From the NCBI GenBank assembly GCA_001643675.2, contig LSRY02000008.1, forward strand, positions 817,501-881,500: 64,000 nucleotides of DNA. The letters run 5' to 3'. Under the pieces are notes generated by a model. It was not told the origin of the DNA. It saw only the letters and a program-made list of their open reading frames with translations, and did not search any database. The stretch comes from Monocercomonoides exilis. Taxonomy: Eukaryota; Preaxostyla; Oxymonadida; Polymastigidae. Both the position numbers and the translations under genes were made by a program. Positions 35,775 to 47,099 of this stretch are shown here, in pieces; positions within the stretch are counted from its first letter, which is position 1, and each line of letters begins with the position of its first letter.

Positions 35775-36018
35775 CAAATGTCTAAATATTTTTTTTTTTT
35801 GTTTAATTTTAAAAGAAAATTTAAGTTTCATATTTCGATTACATTTCTGTTCCCACTCACAAAATTTCACTGAAATGGAAAAATAAACATTGTTAAGGTA
35901 AAGATATCCATTATGGTGTAGTTCAGTGAGTGAGAACAGAAAATTGATAAAAATATGAATTTTTATTTTATTTGAAAATTAAATAAAAAGAAACTTTTCT
36001 AAAAATTTAGACAAATGT
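35775..36018. repeat. Foldback MITE family 1, copy E (diverged)
   Basis: Termini ACAAATGTCTAAAT and ATTTAGACAAATGT flank an interior with TTCTGTTCCCACTCAC and GTGAGAACAGAA. It lies directly beside the Merlin fragment. Confidence 0.65.
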
Positions 36019-36880
36019 GTAGTCCAATGTGATAATTCAGCAACATCAAAACCAACGTTTTTAATTCGATGAGACAATGGAAAAAAAGAGTTCCACTGAA
36101 TATAGGTTGATTCTTTGCTGGAGATACAATAACTTTTCATAATATCTAAGCAACCATCTCAGATTTCATAGATTTCCGACATTTTAGACATTTTTTTGAA
36201 CGTCGATATAGCAGAAAAAGCAAAATCAAATCCCACGTTGAATCGTTATTCTAAATAATTTTGAGAATCGCAAGAATATCTTTTTTGGTATCCACAATTT
36301 TGCTAATTTCTATTTTTTGATGTAGAAATTAAAACATTTTTGATGATAGAAATGAATTCTATTTGTGAAAAAAACATTGAATTTCGAAATTTTTGTGAAC
36401 AAATTCATTAGACACATAAAAAAAAGTCACTTTTATATTTTTTCTTAAAGAAAAAAAAAGAATAGCAAAAATTAAAAAAATCACCCCTAGCATGTTTCAA
36501 AAACAATATATTAAATTATTCATACAAAAAAAAAAAACCGAAAAAAAACGAGTTTCTGAATTTTTCATTAAGTTGAGATTTAAGGAATCAATTTTAAAAA
36601 AAAATAATAAATAAATTAAAAATATTGAAATTTAGCATGTGAAAACAATAAACTAACATCACTTAGAAAAATTCAAATGAATAAATATTGGAAATATATA
36701 TTGACAAATATGGGATTTTTTGAATGAAAAATGAAAAGTTTGTGATAAGGCACTTCAAAAGATGAAAATAATTTCGAATTATTGATAAAGAAATTTTCTT
36801 TTGTCGAAATATTTGAAAAATTAACTATTTGATCGAAAGTCCACATAATTGGAATTTATCAAATATGAACAGTGGTAATT
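36019..36880. other. AT-rich stretch without recognisable gene
   Basis: Nothing supportable was seen beyond homopolymer runs. Confidence 0.5.
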
Positions 36881-36904
36881 TGATAACTTCAGACAATGTT
36901 GTCT

Positions 36905-37650
36905 ACCAACTTAGCTTGAGTTGTTGATGGAACGACTGTTGATTGTTTTTGAATTTCTTTTTTGAAAATGGAAAAAGTGGTAAGATCAAAAGGAGATAAT
37001 AAATGTGAAGTTTGCAGGGGAATATATAAATTTATCAACATTATTTCTCAATAAAAAATCAATGGCTTCTTGCAAAGGATGGGAAGAATGTCCATCAGCC
37101 AACAAAACAGATTTTTTGTTTATATTTGTCTTTATTTTATTTGTGTGAGGAAAAAAGCATTAATCGATTAAATGAATAAACGAAATTGACGTGCTGTGAC
37201 TTTAAAAAGATGATCTGATTATCAAATTTGTCCAAAAATAAGCTTTGAGTATGAATATTCATCAACGGTTTGCCTTTTGATCAGTAACATCTGTTTTTCG
37301 GAAAATCCAATTAATGGGATTTGTTCACTTCCAGAAACAAATCTGATGTCTCCAAAAAACTTAGAATTTTGCACTTCTTTTTGCAATTTCTTTTGTTCAA
37401 ATCACTTTCCTTATTATTCAAATCAATACATTCTTGCACACCTGTTTCATTAATGCAGAAACAAAGCTCAGTTCAAATGCGTTTTTCTTATTTAATCATT
37501 TCACAAAATGGAAAACATTCCTTTGAAGAGCTCTTCGTGGCTTTTTCAACAGATAATTCTGCTAAATGGAATAATTCGACCGTTTGTAATTTTCTTATTG
37601 GTTCAAATAATAGCAGCATCTGGATTAAACAAGTGCGTTTCAATTAAAAA
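36905..37650 (-). pseudogene. Decayed pogo/DDE_1-like transposase fragment
   Basis: Blocks in minus-strand order, in shifting frames: FCINETGVQE (about 37460, corresponding to the DETG box), DIRFVSGSEQIPLIGFS (about 37340), LLADGHSSHPLQEAIDFL (about 37090, second Asp), and IYSPANFTF then DLTTFSIFKKEI (about 37030-36970). The pattern LLLDGHSSH followed by PLD-FxxFK is diagnostic of pogo-type DDE domains. Too degraded for reliable ends; it is less related to the other pogo-like elements than they are to each other. Confidence 0.6.
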
Positions 37651-37923
37651 TAAAAAAGTTTCTCTATCACTGCTTTTATTTATTTAATTGGTAAACAAAA
37701 TCCAATATTGAAAAAACAATGTTTTATTGTCTGTATTACAATACTTCTTTTATTTTTTCTTGTAAAGTTTGTTCAACAATTATCATAAACATTTTATTTT
37801 TCACTTTTATAGTGAAGAATGAAAGGTAGATTTTTTTATCTTGTCTTTATTTCTATTTTTTGATGAAAAAATGAATATTTTTAAATTAATGGCATGTTGA
37901 AATCTTCAAAAATATATTTTTTA

Positions 37924-39514
37924 TCATTCAAATGTAAATATAATCCATTCATTCTCTTTTTTGAATATTTCTGGTTTTTTTCGTTCATTATCATCTTCGA
38001 AATCATCATTTTGAAAAATTTGGGATTTGTATATTTTTCTTTTTTTCGGTTTCTCTTTAGTAAACAAATTTTTTTCTATTTTTTCTTCAGCAGAATCATC
38101 AATATTCTTCTTCTCTTTCATCTTTTTGTATTCATTCAATTCATCTTAAAAATGTTTGTCAGAAATATTTTTTCCTTTGAAATTGAAACGATGGGCTTTT
38201 TTTAAGTTGAACTGAAGGAGTGTCAGGTAACTTCACCAACACAGAATTGGATTGTCCAGACAACACGCCGCTTTTTTCAAATGCAGAGTGAATTGTTGAA
38301 GAAAGTAATGCTGTTTGCAGGGCCTGAGAAAGGGCATCAGCAACTGCTTTTCTTCGAAGAGAGACAGATGAAGAAGAAGGAACGACGTATTTGGTGTTAA
38401 AACATCTTTTAAACACAGCAAAAACTCCGCAGTCAAGTGGCTGTGTGAGATGAGTGCTGTGTGAAATAAATGTAACTACGTCAATGGACACATCTGCAAA
38501 TTTTTGCCACAGATCTGGATGTATCCTTGAATGATGAGAATCCAAGAGAAGCAAGCATCTATTTTCGTACATATCCATCAATTTTCTTCTTCGGACAATT
38601 CCAGTTAGCAGTCTCTCTTTAGCATAGCGAGCAAACAATGCATCAATCATCCATCCATCATTGTCTGCCCAGGCGTGAAACTGCGGGCTGAGCAAGACCT
38701 TCATTTCTTGTGGTAGTTTTTTGATGGCCAAAGAACAAGGCTTGGCAAAAAATAACCATCAGCAGCAACTGCAACCACAAGGGTGGAGTTTGGCATGTTG
38801 ATAGGAGCTTTTGAAAACCCAACTGGATCGTCTGAAAGATGAACAGCTAGTTGTTTTGTGGAGTCGGAGAGACGAAAAGAGGATTCGTCGGTGTTGAAGA
38901 TGAGTGAAGGAGAGTATTTTTGAGAATTACGAAGTGATTGCAGAAGAGAGAAGAAAGGTTTAAAAGATTGTTTGTTTGATACAAAAAAACGTTCAATGTC
39001 AACGACGTAAGGAATCGATGTTTTGAGATCTGGATTTCGTTCAACAAATGAGTATGGTGTTGATTTTGAAATTCTGACTTCCGGTTCTTCTTCTCCACTT
39101 CGAATTTTTCTGTTAGACGGAAATGACTCCATCTTTAATTGTTTTTTTAAAAAAGTTTCAAATTGAATAAAATTAATTACAAACCAGTTTTTTCGTTTGA
39201 GTAACAGAATAACTCACTCCTATAATGATTCCTATTCTGATGACTCCAGTAATTGCTTCTTCTTCATCTTCTGAAAAAAGTTCTGGACGACCAACTTATC
39301 CCACGATTCTTCCCTTTTCAACAGCAGAAACATATCGATTAATGAATGAAAGAGAGAATTCTTTAGAATTTATTGCGTCAACAATTACATGTCGATCAAC
39401 AATGATGCGCGCCATGCGTTCTAATCGATTTTCAATTCTTCGATATTCTAATACCATCATTTTTTCTCGAAGAATTGACTGGCCACTTTCTTTTCTTTGC
39501 TTCATTACGCTCAT
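37924..39514 (-). pseudogene. Pogo-like transposase 2
   Basis: Exon 1 (39514-39185) includes UAA at 39296-39298 where element 1 has AAA (Lys); the GRPELFSED block follows in the same frame, so UAA is read as sense here. After a 52-nt intron, exon 2 starts at ATG 39132. The DDE core is LIFNTDESSFRL, LLLLDSHHSRIH and HSTHLTQPLDCGVFAVF. A one-base loss in an A run near 38725 breaks the frame between them, and UGA near 38157 plus another shift separate the Lys-rich tail (38139-37924). Apart from these three lesions the gene is well preserved. Confidence 0.8.
39133..39184 (-). other. 52-nt intron in pogo-like transposase 2
   Basis: It begins GTTTGTAATT and ends with AAAG on the minus strand. Position and length match the intron of element 1. 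Confidence 0.7.
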
Positions 39515-39680
39515 TCAAAAAAAATGTTGGTTATGATCATATTTTTATATTTTTAAAAAATTTTTTTGAAATGAAAAAAAATCAAATAAAAAAATTTTCG
39601 ATCAAATTCTAACTTAGTTAGCCCCGTTGCTATCACCTAATCTCCTTAGAAGAGGCACTAATCAGAGATGGAGGAGCTAA

Positions 39681-39698
39681 CCCCCCCATCTCCCCCCC
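39681..39698. promoter_or_regulatory. G7-AGAT-G7 subterminal motif, pogo-like element 2
   Basis: On the minus strand this is identical to 29426-29443 and lies in the exactly duplicated 5' block. Confidence 0.6.
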
Positions 39699-40108
39699 AT
39701 CAGAGATTAGGTATAGTAATTTAATCTGGAATTTCAGTTATTGAATTTTCGTTATATGCCGAAAACCATATTAAAAGTTGGAAAAATCAACTTATTATTA
39801 AAAAAAAATCCTGGTTTTAAAAAAAAGTTAGGGTTAAAAAATCACCCCATATCCAAAAGTATTTTTTTCTATCATTAATAATTATATGAATTTTTTTTTT
39901 TCATTAGGAATATTTTAATAAATCTTTCTATTTTTTTTTGATAAAATATTTTTGATTGTATTTTTTTGATATTTGCCTCGAAATTATCACAATGAATTGT
40001 TTCAGTTTCAGAATATTTGAATTTTTTTTTTTAATGCAGAATAATTTGTGAACAATTGAGTGAATATTTTTCGTTTCATTAACTTGAATTTGTTTTTTTT
40101 TCAAAAGA

Positions 40109-40762
40109 TACACCAAAAATAATTCAAAATCGAAAAAAAATAATTCGATTTCGAAATGAAAAATATTTTGATTTGTGGAATGAATAACTTGTGTTTTGTG
40201 TTTTGAATTTTCATTATTTTTATTTCATCCGTTCACTTTGTTTACCTATATTTGAAAAATGATGCATTTTCATTGAAAAAAATTCATTCATTTTGAAATC
40301 AAATTTCTTTAATTGAAGTATTTCAAAAAAAAAAAAATGAATTCATTTTCATGAAAAAATTGATGTTTTTCTATTTTTACTCCAAAGAAACTTATCAAAT
40401 ATAATTGTGAAAAAAACTCTTATTTTTTGTTCTTCAAAAAAATGTGATGGATTATTCTCAATTTTTAATTGGGTATTGTGAAGAATGAATTTTTGTGAAA
40501 TTTCTATCATTTCAGTGATGATTTTCGAAAATGAAGAATAAAAATTCAAAAAATTGATTTATTGATTGGATTCATATTTCTATTAAAAAAAAACAGTTAT
40601 TTGAGTAATAATATTTGATTGATTAAAAAACAACTTGAACTTCTCTGAAATCCATTCTCGAGAAAAATTGAAAATTATAGTTTAATATTCATTTTCGAAA
40701 TTGAAATATTCATTTTCGTAACTGAATTATTTTTTTTCGAAATCAAATCATTTTTGGTGTAT
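40109..40762. repeat. TIR element family 3, copy 2 (about 650 bp, inverted)
   Basis: Ends are TACACCAAAAATAATTCAAA and the complement of the same motif. Internal blocks (GGAATGAATAACTTGTG near 40180, CCATTCTCGAGAAAAATT near 40655) are the reverse complement of blocks in the copy at 14051-14801. No protein is encoded. Confidence 0.8.
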
Positions 40763-41152
40763 TTTTACAAAAAAGAAAAAAATTGAAATTTTTTACTATG
40801 AAATCATCATTAAAAACTTTATAATTCTGAAAACTTTAATGAAAAATATTTCGTGAATATGTGAAAAAATAGATGCATTTTATAAATCACAGAAAAAGTT
40901 TTTTTTAGAAAAATAAAAAAATAATTTATCAAAAAGGAAGTTTATCTTTTCTGTACAACCACAGTCAATTGACAAATAGAAATAAAACATCATTCAATTA
41001 CAGTCTAAACCAAATATAATCACATCTAATACAATCACATTAGTTGATCTTCACATTTATCCATGGTCTGACATTTTTGGACAATTTTTCATTCTTTTTC
41101 CATCGCAGATTATCACATAGCAAAATATATAATATCACAATTTTTTTTCATC

Positions 41153-41246
41153 ATGGGTGATCTTTTCGTTCGTAAAAAACAAACAAAACAACAACTACTT
41201 TTGTCATGGGAGAACAGCCTGTATTAAGGGCTCAGTTGCTAATCAA
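41153..41246. repeat. Left inverted terminal repeat of DIRS-like element 2
   Basis: It contains CTTTTGTCATGGGAGAACAG followed by CTGTATTAAGGGCTCAG. The partner at 45490-45586 reads, on the minus strand, CTTTGATTATGGGTGAAGAG then CTGTATTAAGGGTTCAG. Confidence 0.75.
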
Positions 41247-41399
41247 TTGAAGTGAAAAATAGTGGATGTGAGAAAGAATGGAAATAATTTTTTAAAGAAT
41301 AAAACAAGGTGAGTTGTGCAAAAAACAAAGTGCACAGAGGTTGTTGTGATACGAAATAAGTACAAATTGAAATGTTAAATGTCATTATTAAAGACGACA

Positions 41400-41540
41400 G
41401 GGTGGGAAGAGTTTTACTCGTGGTTGGACAAAAATGTGTTGTAGTTTTGTTTGTTCTTTACGAATTAAAGAACAGAGTTTCTTAATTCTCCAGAACAAAC
41501 AATAACTACAACACCTCTTGTTATGGGAGTTATAATAGTT
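41400..41540. repeat. Internal complementary region of DIRS-like element 2
   Basis: Two halves form a hairpin: GTGTTGTAGTTTTGTTTG near 41439 faces CAAACAATAACTACAACACC near 41496. The right half also matches terminal-repeat sequence (ACAACACCTCTTGTTATGGG). This arrangement allows the element ends to be reconstituted during replication in the DIRS model. Confidence 0.7.
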
Positions 41541-41548
41541 GGGAATTG

Positions 41549-42630
41549 CTATATATCTGCATGAATGTAACTTATCTCACTAGTGTGAACTGTTCTAATT
41601 GTGGTATATTCAATTCTGCTGCATTCTCTTGCAAGCTCCACTGTCTGTGCGCTTGGAACTTGAGAGTTGAGTTGGTTGTTCAGTTCCGCAATAGGTGGTC
41701 GAGGTAACGCAGTTGTTCTTGAGAAGAGGCTTGTTGTTCCCTGTGAAGCAGAGGCTGGGAGAAATGGTGCTTGGGCAGTGGATGGGCAGTTGCAAGCAAC
41801 AAGTGCTGTTTGATCTTCTTGTCGAGGAGCAACCAGCGCATGGGCCATGTCGGATGCAAGGTTGGCTCTAAGATAGGAGCGCGTTGGAGTGTGAGCTGTC
41901 GGGGATAAGCGAGCATGTCTCGCTATCAGCACTTCCGGTACTCCCTTGAAGATCAAGGCGGAAATGGCTGCATGCTTGATTGTGTATGGTCTGAACTCCT
42001 GTGGGATCCCTACCTGTGTCATTCCGAGTTTTGCCAGTTTTCTAATTCCTGAAGTCTTCAGCGGTGTGTTATGCGTCGTGTTCAGAAGAAATGCGTCTCT
42101 CGATTCGTTGGTCCTTCGAACTCTTTCTCAAAGGCGGTTGACGGCTCTTGCTGAACAGATCTTCTCATCTTCTTCTCCTAAGAAAGGAATAGTAAGATAA
42201 TACGGAGGAATAAATGTTTTCAAATGAGTGTGGATGTGGATGGCATTGTTGTCAAAAATGGATTCGTTCATCGATAGTTGTTCGAGTTCGTGGAAGCCGC
42301 ATGCTGTGAATAGCACGCAAAGCATTATGCACTTAATTGTAAGTTCGTAGAAGGATAGGTCAATATTGTTTGGCCGTGAGTTGTAGAAATCGAAGACCAA
42401 GGTTGGCGACCACATATATGTGTAAGGTTTAATGGGAACATGGGAACGGTGGAAGGAGCGGAAGATTGTCTTAATAATTGGAACTTGTCCAATATCTTCT
42501 CCATAACTAATTCTTGAGAATAGAGAGATAGCGGATCTCGTGGCGCATATGCATGTGAAGGGGAATCCCTTTTCCTTAAGCTAAACAAAAAGCATGGCAC
42601 ACCTTCGACACCATTCCACAAAGTCTTGTG
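41549..42630 (-). pseudogene. Tyrosine recombinase of DIRS-like element 2
   Basis: The block TACGFHELEQLS is homologous to TACGFREMERIS of element 1, so the first catalytic Arg has become His. YTIKHAAISAL, LIARHARLS and PTRSYLR supply the HxxR-like region, second His and the candidate nucleophilic Tyr. UGA at 42128-42130 interrupts the frame exactly where element 1 has Trp (TGG). The N-terminal part shares PYTYMWSP with PYTSMWSP of element 1. The C-terminal tail runs to 41549. Confidence 0.8.
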
Positions 42631-42735
42631 GAAATCCTCCACAATTTTCCTCAGTCCAGGCCTGAGCAAAATGGGCGAATCCGAATGTGTAGGCTGTCCA
42701 AGTTGAAGTCGATATACGATTTTAAGCTTCGGTGA

Positions 42736-44724
42736 TTATTGCTTCGGGAACATTGCATCTTCGAAAATCGCTGTTCCACCACTGTTCTCTTCTCTGCGCT
42801 GCAAGTTGAGTCTTGCTGCTAAGAAGGGTCCATGTGGGAGTGATGCTCCCGACCTCTTCATTCCTGGTCCTGCCTTCAATATTTTCCTCGAATCGCTCCA
42901 TCTCATGCAAGATGTCGTCATCTCTCTCAGAAGAGGGGTCCAGACCTGGAACCTCCAGGCTGGAAGAAGAATCACTGCTCTCGCCTGTTCCTCCCGAATC
43001 TTTTTTAAGCAAGGGAGAATCAGAGAAATCGGAGGACGCACCAGAGTCACCGCTCCTTTCCAGTCTGCTTGCAGTCCGTCCTCCTGCTCCGGACTTCCTG
43101 GTCCAAACAAGATTGTAGCTTTGTAGTTTCTTCCGTTCGCGAAGGCGTCCTGTTCGATTGAAAGATTCAGCCGTTGGTAGAGCTCTCTTAGTGCTTCGCT
43201 TGTAATTTCGTAGTTTCCTGCGCGTTGAAGTCTCTAGAGTGCATCCGCTGTCGTGTTCTTTTCCCCTGGGAGATGAATTGCTCTCAGTTGAATATTCCAT
43301 TCCGTTATCATCTTTCGGATTTTCCTCAGCAGAGAAAGGAGATTCGCTCCAGCTGCCCATCGATTGATGTCGTAGACAACCGTCGTGTTGTCTGATCTCA
43401 GAAGAATCCTTCGGATATTGTGTTTGGCTATGAGATAGCGTAAATGTTTGAGTGCCAAAAGGACAGCGAACATCTCTTTGATATTGGATGACTGGTTGAG
43501 GAATACTCGATTGAAAGCTTGATGGAAGTGGTACAGAGAGCTGCCGATTCGAAGGGTTGCACCACAGGCCCGGGGTGCAGCATCGGTTGTCAACGTCGTG
43601 CCTGGAACTGCAAATGACGCCCACGGTCTTTCCTCCTTCTCTCTTTGTCTCGTCTTCCAATATTGTAGCTGTTCCATGATTGAATGATTCAGATTCATCG
43701 CACCAGTCCAACCGGTTTTCCTGACTGCATTGTTAAGATTCTTGTATAATCTGTTCATGTGTAGAGAAGCATTTGCGTGGACGAATCGAGTTGCGCTGAT
43801 TTCTCCAACGAGTGATGCGAAGTCTCTTGTCAATATCAATGTTTCCTTCGATGATATATTCATCCACCGTTTTATCTTCTTCTGCAAAGAGGAACTGCGC
43901 TTCGTCTCCAATGCGACCTTCATCACACGAGTCTTCCATGTCCAACCAAGGAAGGAGAAGGTTTTTCTTGGAGTTAACCTGCTCTTCTCTTCGTTGACAA
44001 CAAGTCCGAGATTGTTGAACCAGTGAACGATTTTTGTTGTAGCTTTCTGTCAGGCATCTTTGTCCTCGTGCAAAATGATTGAATTGTCGAGATAATTCAA
44101 ACATCTCATCCTCCATCTTTTCCGAACCTCCTGCATAACTGTCCTCACAGCTTTATGAATATTCGTGGAGCATCTTTGTACACGAAGGGGAGACCTTTGA
44201 ATGCTAATGTCCTCTCTCTGAAGCCGAAAGAAAGGAAGGGAGTGAAATCTTTGTGCACGGGGACAAGAAAGAAGGCTTGTGAGAGGTCTGTTGTAACCGC
44301 ATAATCACACTTGCGGAAAAGCCTCTCCAGTGTCTTGTGGTACTCGGATTTGAAGTGAATGTCCTTTATTGCTTTGTTCAAGGGGGCGGCAATCGAGGAT
44401 CTGTCGATATTTCCCGTTCTTTAAATTTTTGAAGGACAACGTGTTCAAACATTTTACCTCTCCTTCTTTGATTTCGCAAAAGATGTTGTTGGACAAACTC
44501 TCCTGTATTCATTTGGCGCACTCTTCTTCTTCCTTTCTTGTGCCAATGAAGCCTCTTCGCAAATAAACCTCCTTCAAAAACTTTTCTTTCGCAGATTTTC
44601 CTTTCCAAACTGAGCGAACTCCAAACGTTGTTGTGTTCTTCACTCCAATGCTCCTCCACTCCTGTGCAAACATCTGAGTCCTGCCTCCTATTAAATTTTG
44701 AAAGTCCCCCGGCTTCTGAACCAT
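42736..44724 (-). pseudogene. Reverse transcriptase-RNase H of DIRS-like element 2
   Basis: RT motifs are QILDCRPL (after which an extra C in a C5 run shifts the frame near 44383), AVTTDLSQAFFLVPVH with the first catalytic Asp (about 44290), FKGLPFVYKDAP, and, after another shift near 44155, CLNYLDNSIIL. There the YxDD motif has become YLDN. RNase H follows with LTTDAAPRACGA (about 43590), IKEMFAVLLALKHL, LLRSDNTTVV and LPGEKNTTADAL (about 43250). UAG at 43234 separates DAL from RLQRAGNYEI, where DIRS proteins run on without a break, so it is read as sense. The C-terminal extension with LLPAWRFQVW continues to 42736. UGA at 44509 lies upstream of the RT core. Confidence 0.85.
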
Positions 44725-45485
44725 TTCTCTGTTTGTCTATGTTGTCTAGCTGATGTTCTCGTTCGGAACTGGGCAGGCCCGATGCTTTGATCCGGAATCC
44801 GAAAAAACCTTCTTCTATTGTGGAGTTGGTGCTGCGATGGTTGTGTTCTTTCTCTCCTTGCCTCGAGAAATGGTTTGATCTTGGACTATTTTTCACGAGA
44901 GACAATCATGTAATCTGTTTCCACTTGAAGCGCTTTAGCTGCGGAAAATCCGTATTCTGCTTGGATCCTTGAGTGCCTCACTTCTTGGAAACCAGAAATC
45001 ACAAGCATCATCACATCGGATAGTCTTTTCTGTTTCTCTGGCGCATCTGTGTGTGTTCGTATTAGTGCCTTCACTGCTTGAATTAAGTAGCGTTCAACTC
45101 TTTAGTTGCTAGAGTTTGGAGCGTCCTTTATCCAGTTTGATGATCTTGCAAATTCGTGAACCTTGGATGGGATAAATGGAGGGTATGAAAATGATTCAAA
45201 AAATGAAACTGTATATGTTGAATCAGGTGAGTCGATTTTCAGATCAAAAATGGATTCTGAGGTTTCCGACCCAAATAATTCTCTGCAAAACGTGAGAAAA
45301 ATATCCTTTCCAATTGGGAATGAAGCGGAAGAGGTTTCTCCTAATGAAGATTTAGCTGGTTGCAGAGGTGGTACACTGCCTGAGGATGTGGTCTGCGATA
45401 AGCCCACGCAGCACGTTGATCCGCTGAGTGCAAAAATACTACCCAGTCCCGATGCAGGTCCTGTTGCAGTGTTTTCAATATCCAT
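44640..45485 (-). CDS. Gag-like protein of DIRS-like element 2
   Basis: ATG at 45485 opens a 281-residue frame that ends at UGA 44640-44642. UAA at 45102, UAG at 44886 and a UAA-UAG pair near 44700 are read through. The segment RHSRIQAEYGF and the following KIKPFLEARR match element 1 (YTRIQAEYGF and IKPILEAKR), so homology continues across the UAG. The first 100 residues are Ser/Gly-rich. Role as capsid-like protein is inferred only from position. Confidence 0.6.
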
Positions 45486-45489
45486 GATC

Positions 45490-45586
45490 TGATAAGCGAC
45501 TGAACCCTTAATACAGTCTCTTCACCCATAATCAAAGGTGTTGCAGTTGATAGTTTGTTCCGAAGAATTAAGGTGCTCTCCATTTT
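45490..45586. repeat. Right inverted terminal repeat of DIRS-like element 2
   Basis: This is the inverted partner of 41153-41246, at the 5' end of the element on the minus strand, just upstream of the Gag-like start codon. Confidence 0.75.
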
Positions 45587-46136
45587 AATTGAAAAATCGT
45601 TTTTCTGATAAAAATATTCGATTTTAAGATTTTTCCAAATAATGTTTAAATAAGTCTAAATGATACTAATTAATAATGAAAATTGATTTCGCAAGTGAAT
45701 AATGTGTATTTGTGCAGAATTTTCAAAAAATGAAAAATAGACACAAAATTTGGGTGCTTATTTTTGAAAACATATTGTTTCAAACAAAATTTCCGGTTTT
45801 TAAATATGATTTTGAATATTATCAAATAAACATAGAAAAGTGAAAAGGCTTATTGAATGCATTTTAATCTTTGATTCGAAAAAACTATTTGATTATAAAA
45901 ACAATTATTATGCTTTTTCTCTTTTGTATTTAAATTTATCTTTCAAAAACTAACAATCTTTGAAATATAAACATCCCGAAAAAATATATGATATCAAAAA
46001 TAATCACCCATTTATTTAGCAATTAATTGAATTTTATTTTTTCTTTCAATGAAAAGTCACATAATCTGTAATCACATTCGTATATCGTCACAAAAAGTCG
46101 AGCAAAACTTAATGTGATTATATATCGTTTTGAATG

Positions 46137-47099
46137 GATATAAAAACTTCATTTTTTCAATTCTTTTTTTTCAATTGAAAAATATTTTCAAGTTAATGTT
46201 ATAAGTATTTAACAAATTCTAAAAATTGATGAATGAGCGAATTATCAGTTGTTTCAAACAAATAGTTAAATAATATTATAAACAAAAAATTATAAAAATA
46301 AATCATTTTTCAATAATACTATCACCTACAATGAACAACACTTGTTGTTTTGAATTACAGAGAAAAGATATTGATGAAAAATATATTGAGAAAAAAAAAC
46401 ACATTTTCTTCATTTGCCAAAAATAGCAGAAAAACTTTCTCAAAAATTCGAATATAAAAGAAAGAAAATATATTTGAACATTACTCAAATATTCATTCGG
46501 ATATAATATTTTCGTTAATAGACCTTTTCTGAATTGAGTATGTAATTTCAAATTCATCACGAAAATTTCACAAAGAACAACCTAATTCAAGTTTCATCCA
46601 TCTTTTCCAAATTAGGATCAACTTTTTTTGTCGTTTACAAAAATTATCAAATCTACCGTGTTGATCAAACATTTTTTAACTTTTTGAATATCTTTTTTGA
46701 AAGAAGAAGCAGTGTTGCTAAATTTCAAAAGTGTGTTAATAACGTTTCAATTAATAAGTTTCCACTTTGTTTTTCTTTGTAAAATCTGTTCAAGTTACCG
46801 AATTCATTTGCATTCATTTTTAGTGTCTTCAACTATGTTAATCAACATTTTTCAATTTTTGCAAGCTAATTTAGCGCATTAACAGAAATCGAAGCATTTT
46901 TCATTCATCTGAGGGGAAATTTAAATTGTTTAGTGAAAAAATGAAATTCACTTTTTTTCAAATAGTGCATCACATCAATTTCCAAAAAAATAAACATTTT
47001 TTACATATAATTTTGTATTTTTTACAATGAAATTATAAATATTAATGGAAAAAATCTTTAACAGCTTGTTTTTGTTAAAAATTAGATTGTGTGAGTGTG
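46137..47099. other. AT-rich stretch without recognisable gene
   Basis: Nothing supportable was seen. Confidence 0.45.

Larger units (their letters stand above)
37900..39847 (-). mobile_element. Pogo-like transposon 2 (inverted relative to element 1)
   Basis: The right end (39826-39847) reads, on the minus strand, GGGTGATTTTTTAACCCTAAC. The 5' 480 bp of the element (about 39370-39840) are the exact reverse complement of 29290-29770, including the first 54 codons of the transposase. The left end was not located and may lie near 37.9 kb. Confidence 0.7.
41153..45588 (-). mobile_element. DIRS-like tyrosine-recombinase retrotransposon 2
   Basis: The order on the minus strand is Gag-like frame (45485-44640), RT and RNase H (about 44720-42736) and tyrosine recombinase (about 42630-41549). 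Inverted terminal repeats of about 95 bp flank it (41153-41246 and 45490-45586, sharing CTGTATTAAGGG and TCAG). An internal complementary region (41400-41540) repeats terminal sequence, the hallmark of DIRS replication through a circular intermediate. GC content exceeds that of the host DNA. Frameshifts and lost catalytic residues show it is inactive. Confidence 0.85.
41001..46136. repeat. TA-type MITE family 4, copy split by a DIRS insertion
   Basis: The segment 41001-41152 matches the left part and 45590-46136 the right part of the reverse complement of 52333-52782. The left terminus CAGTCTAAACC is preceded by TA. The two halves are separated exactly by the DIRS-like element 2, so the retrotransposon landed inside this MITE. 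Confidence 0.7.

Noticed and set aside
39225-39536. Plus-strand frame over the start of pogo-like element 2
   Set aside because: Antisense shadow of the transposase N terminus, since the same shadow appears over element 1.
42722-43711. Ser/Arg-rich minus-strand frame over the DIRS RNase H region
   Set aside because: Overlaps in another register a frame with clear RNase H motifs. It is a GC-driven shadow.
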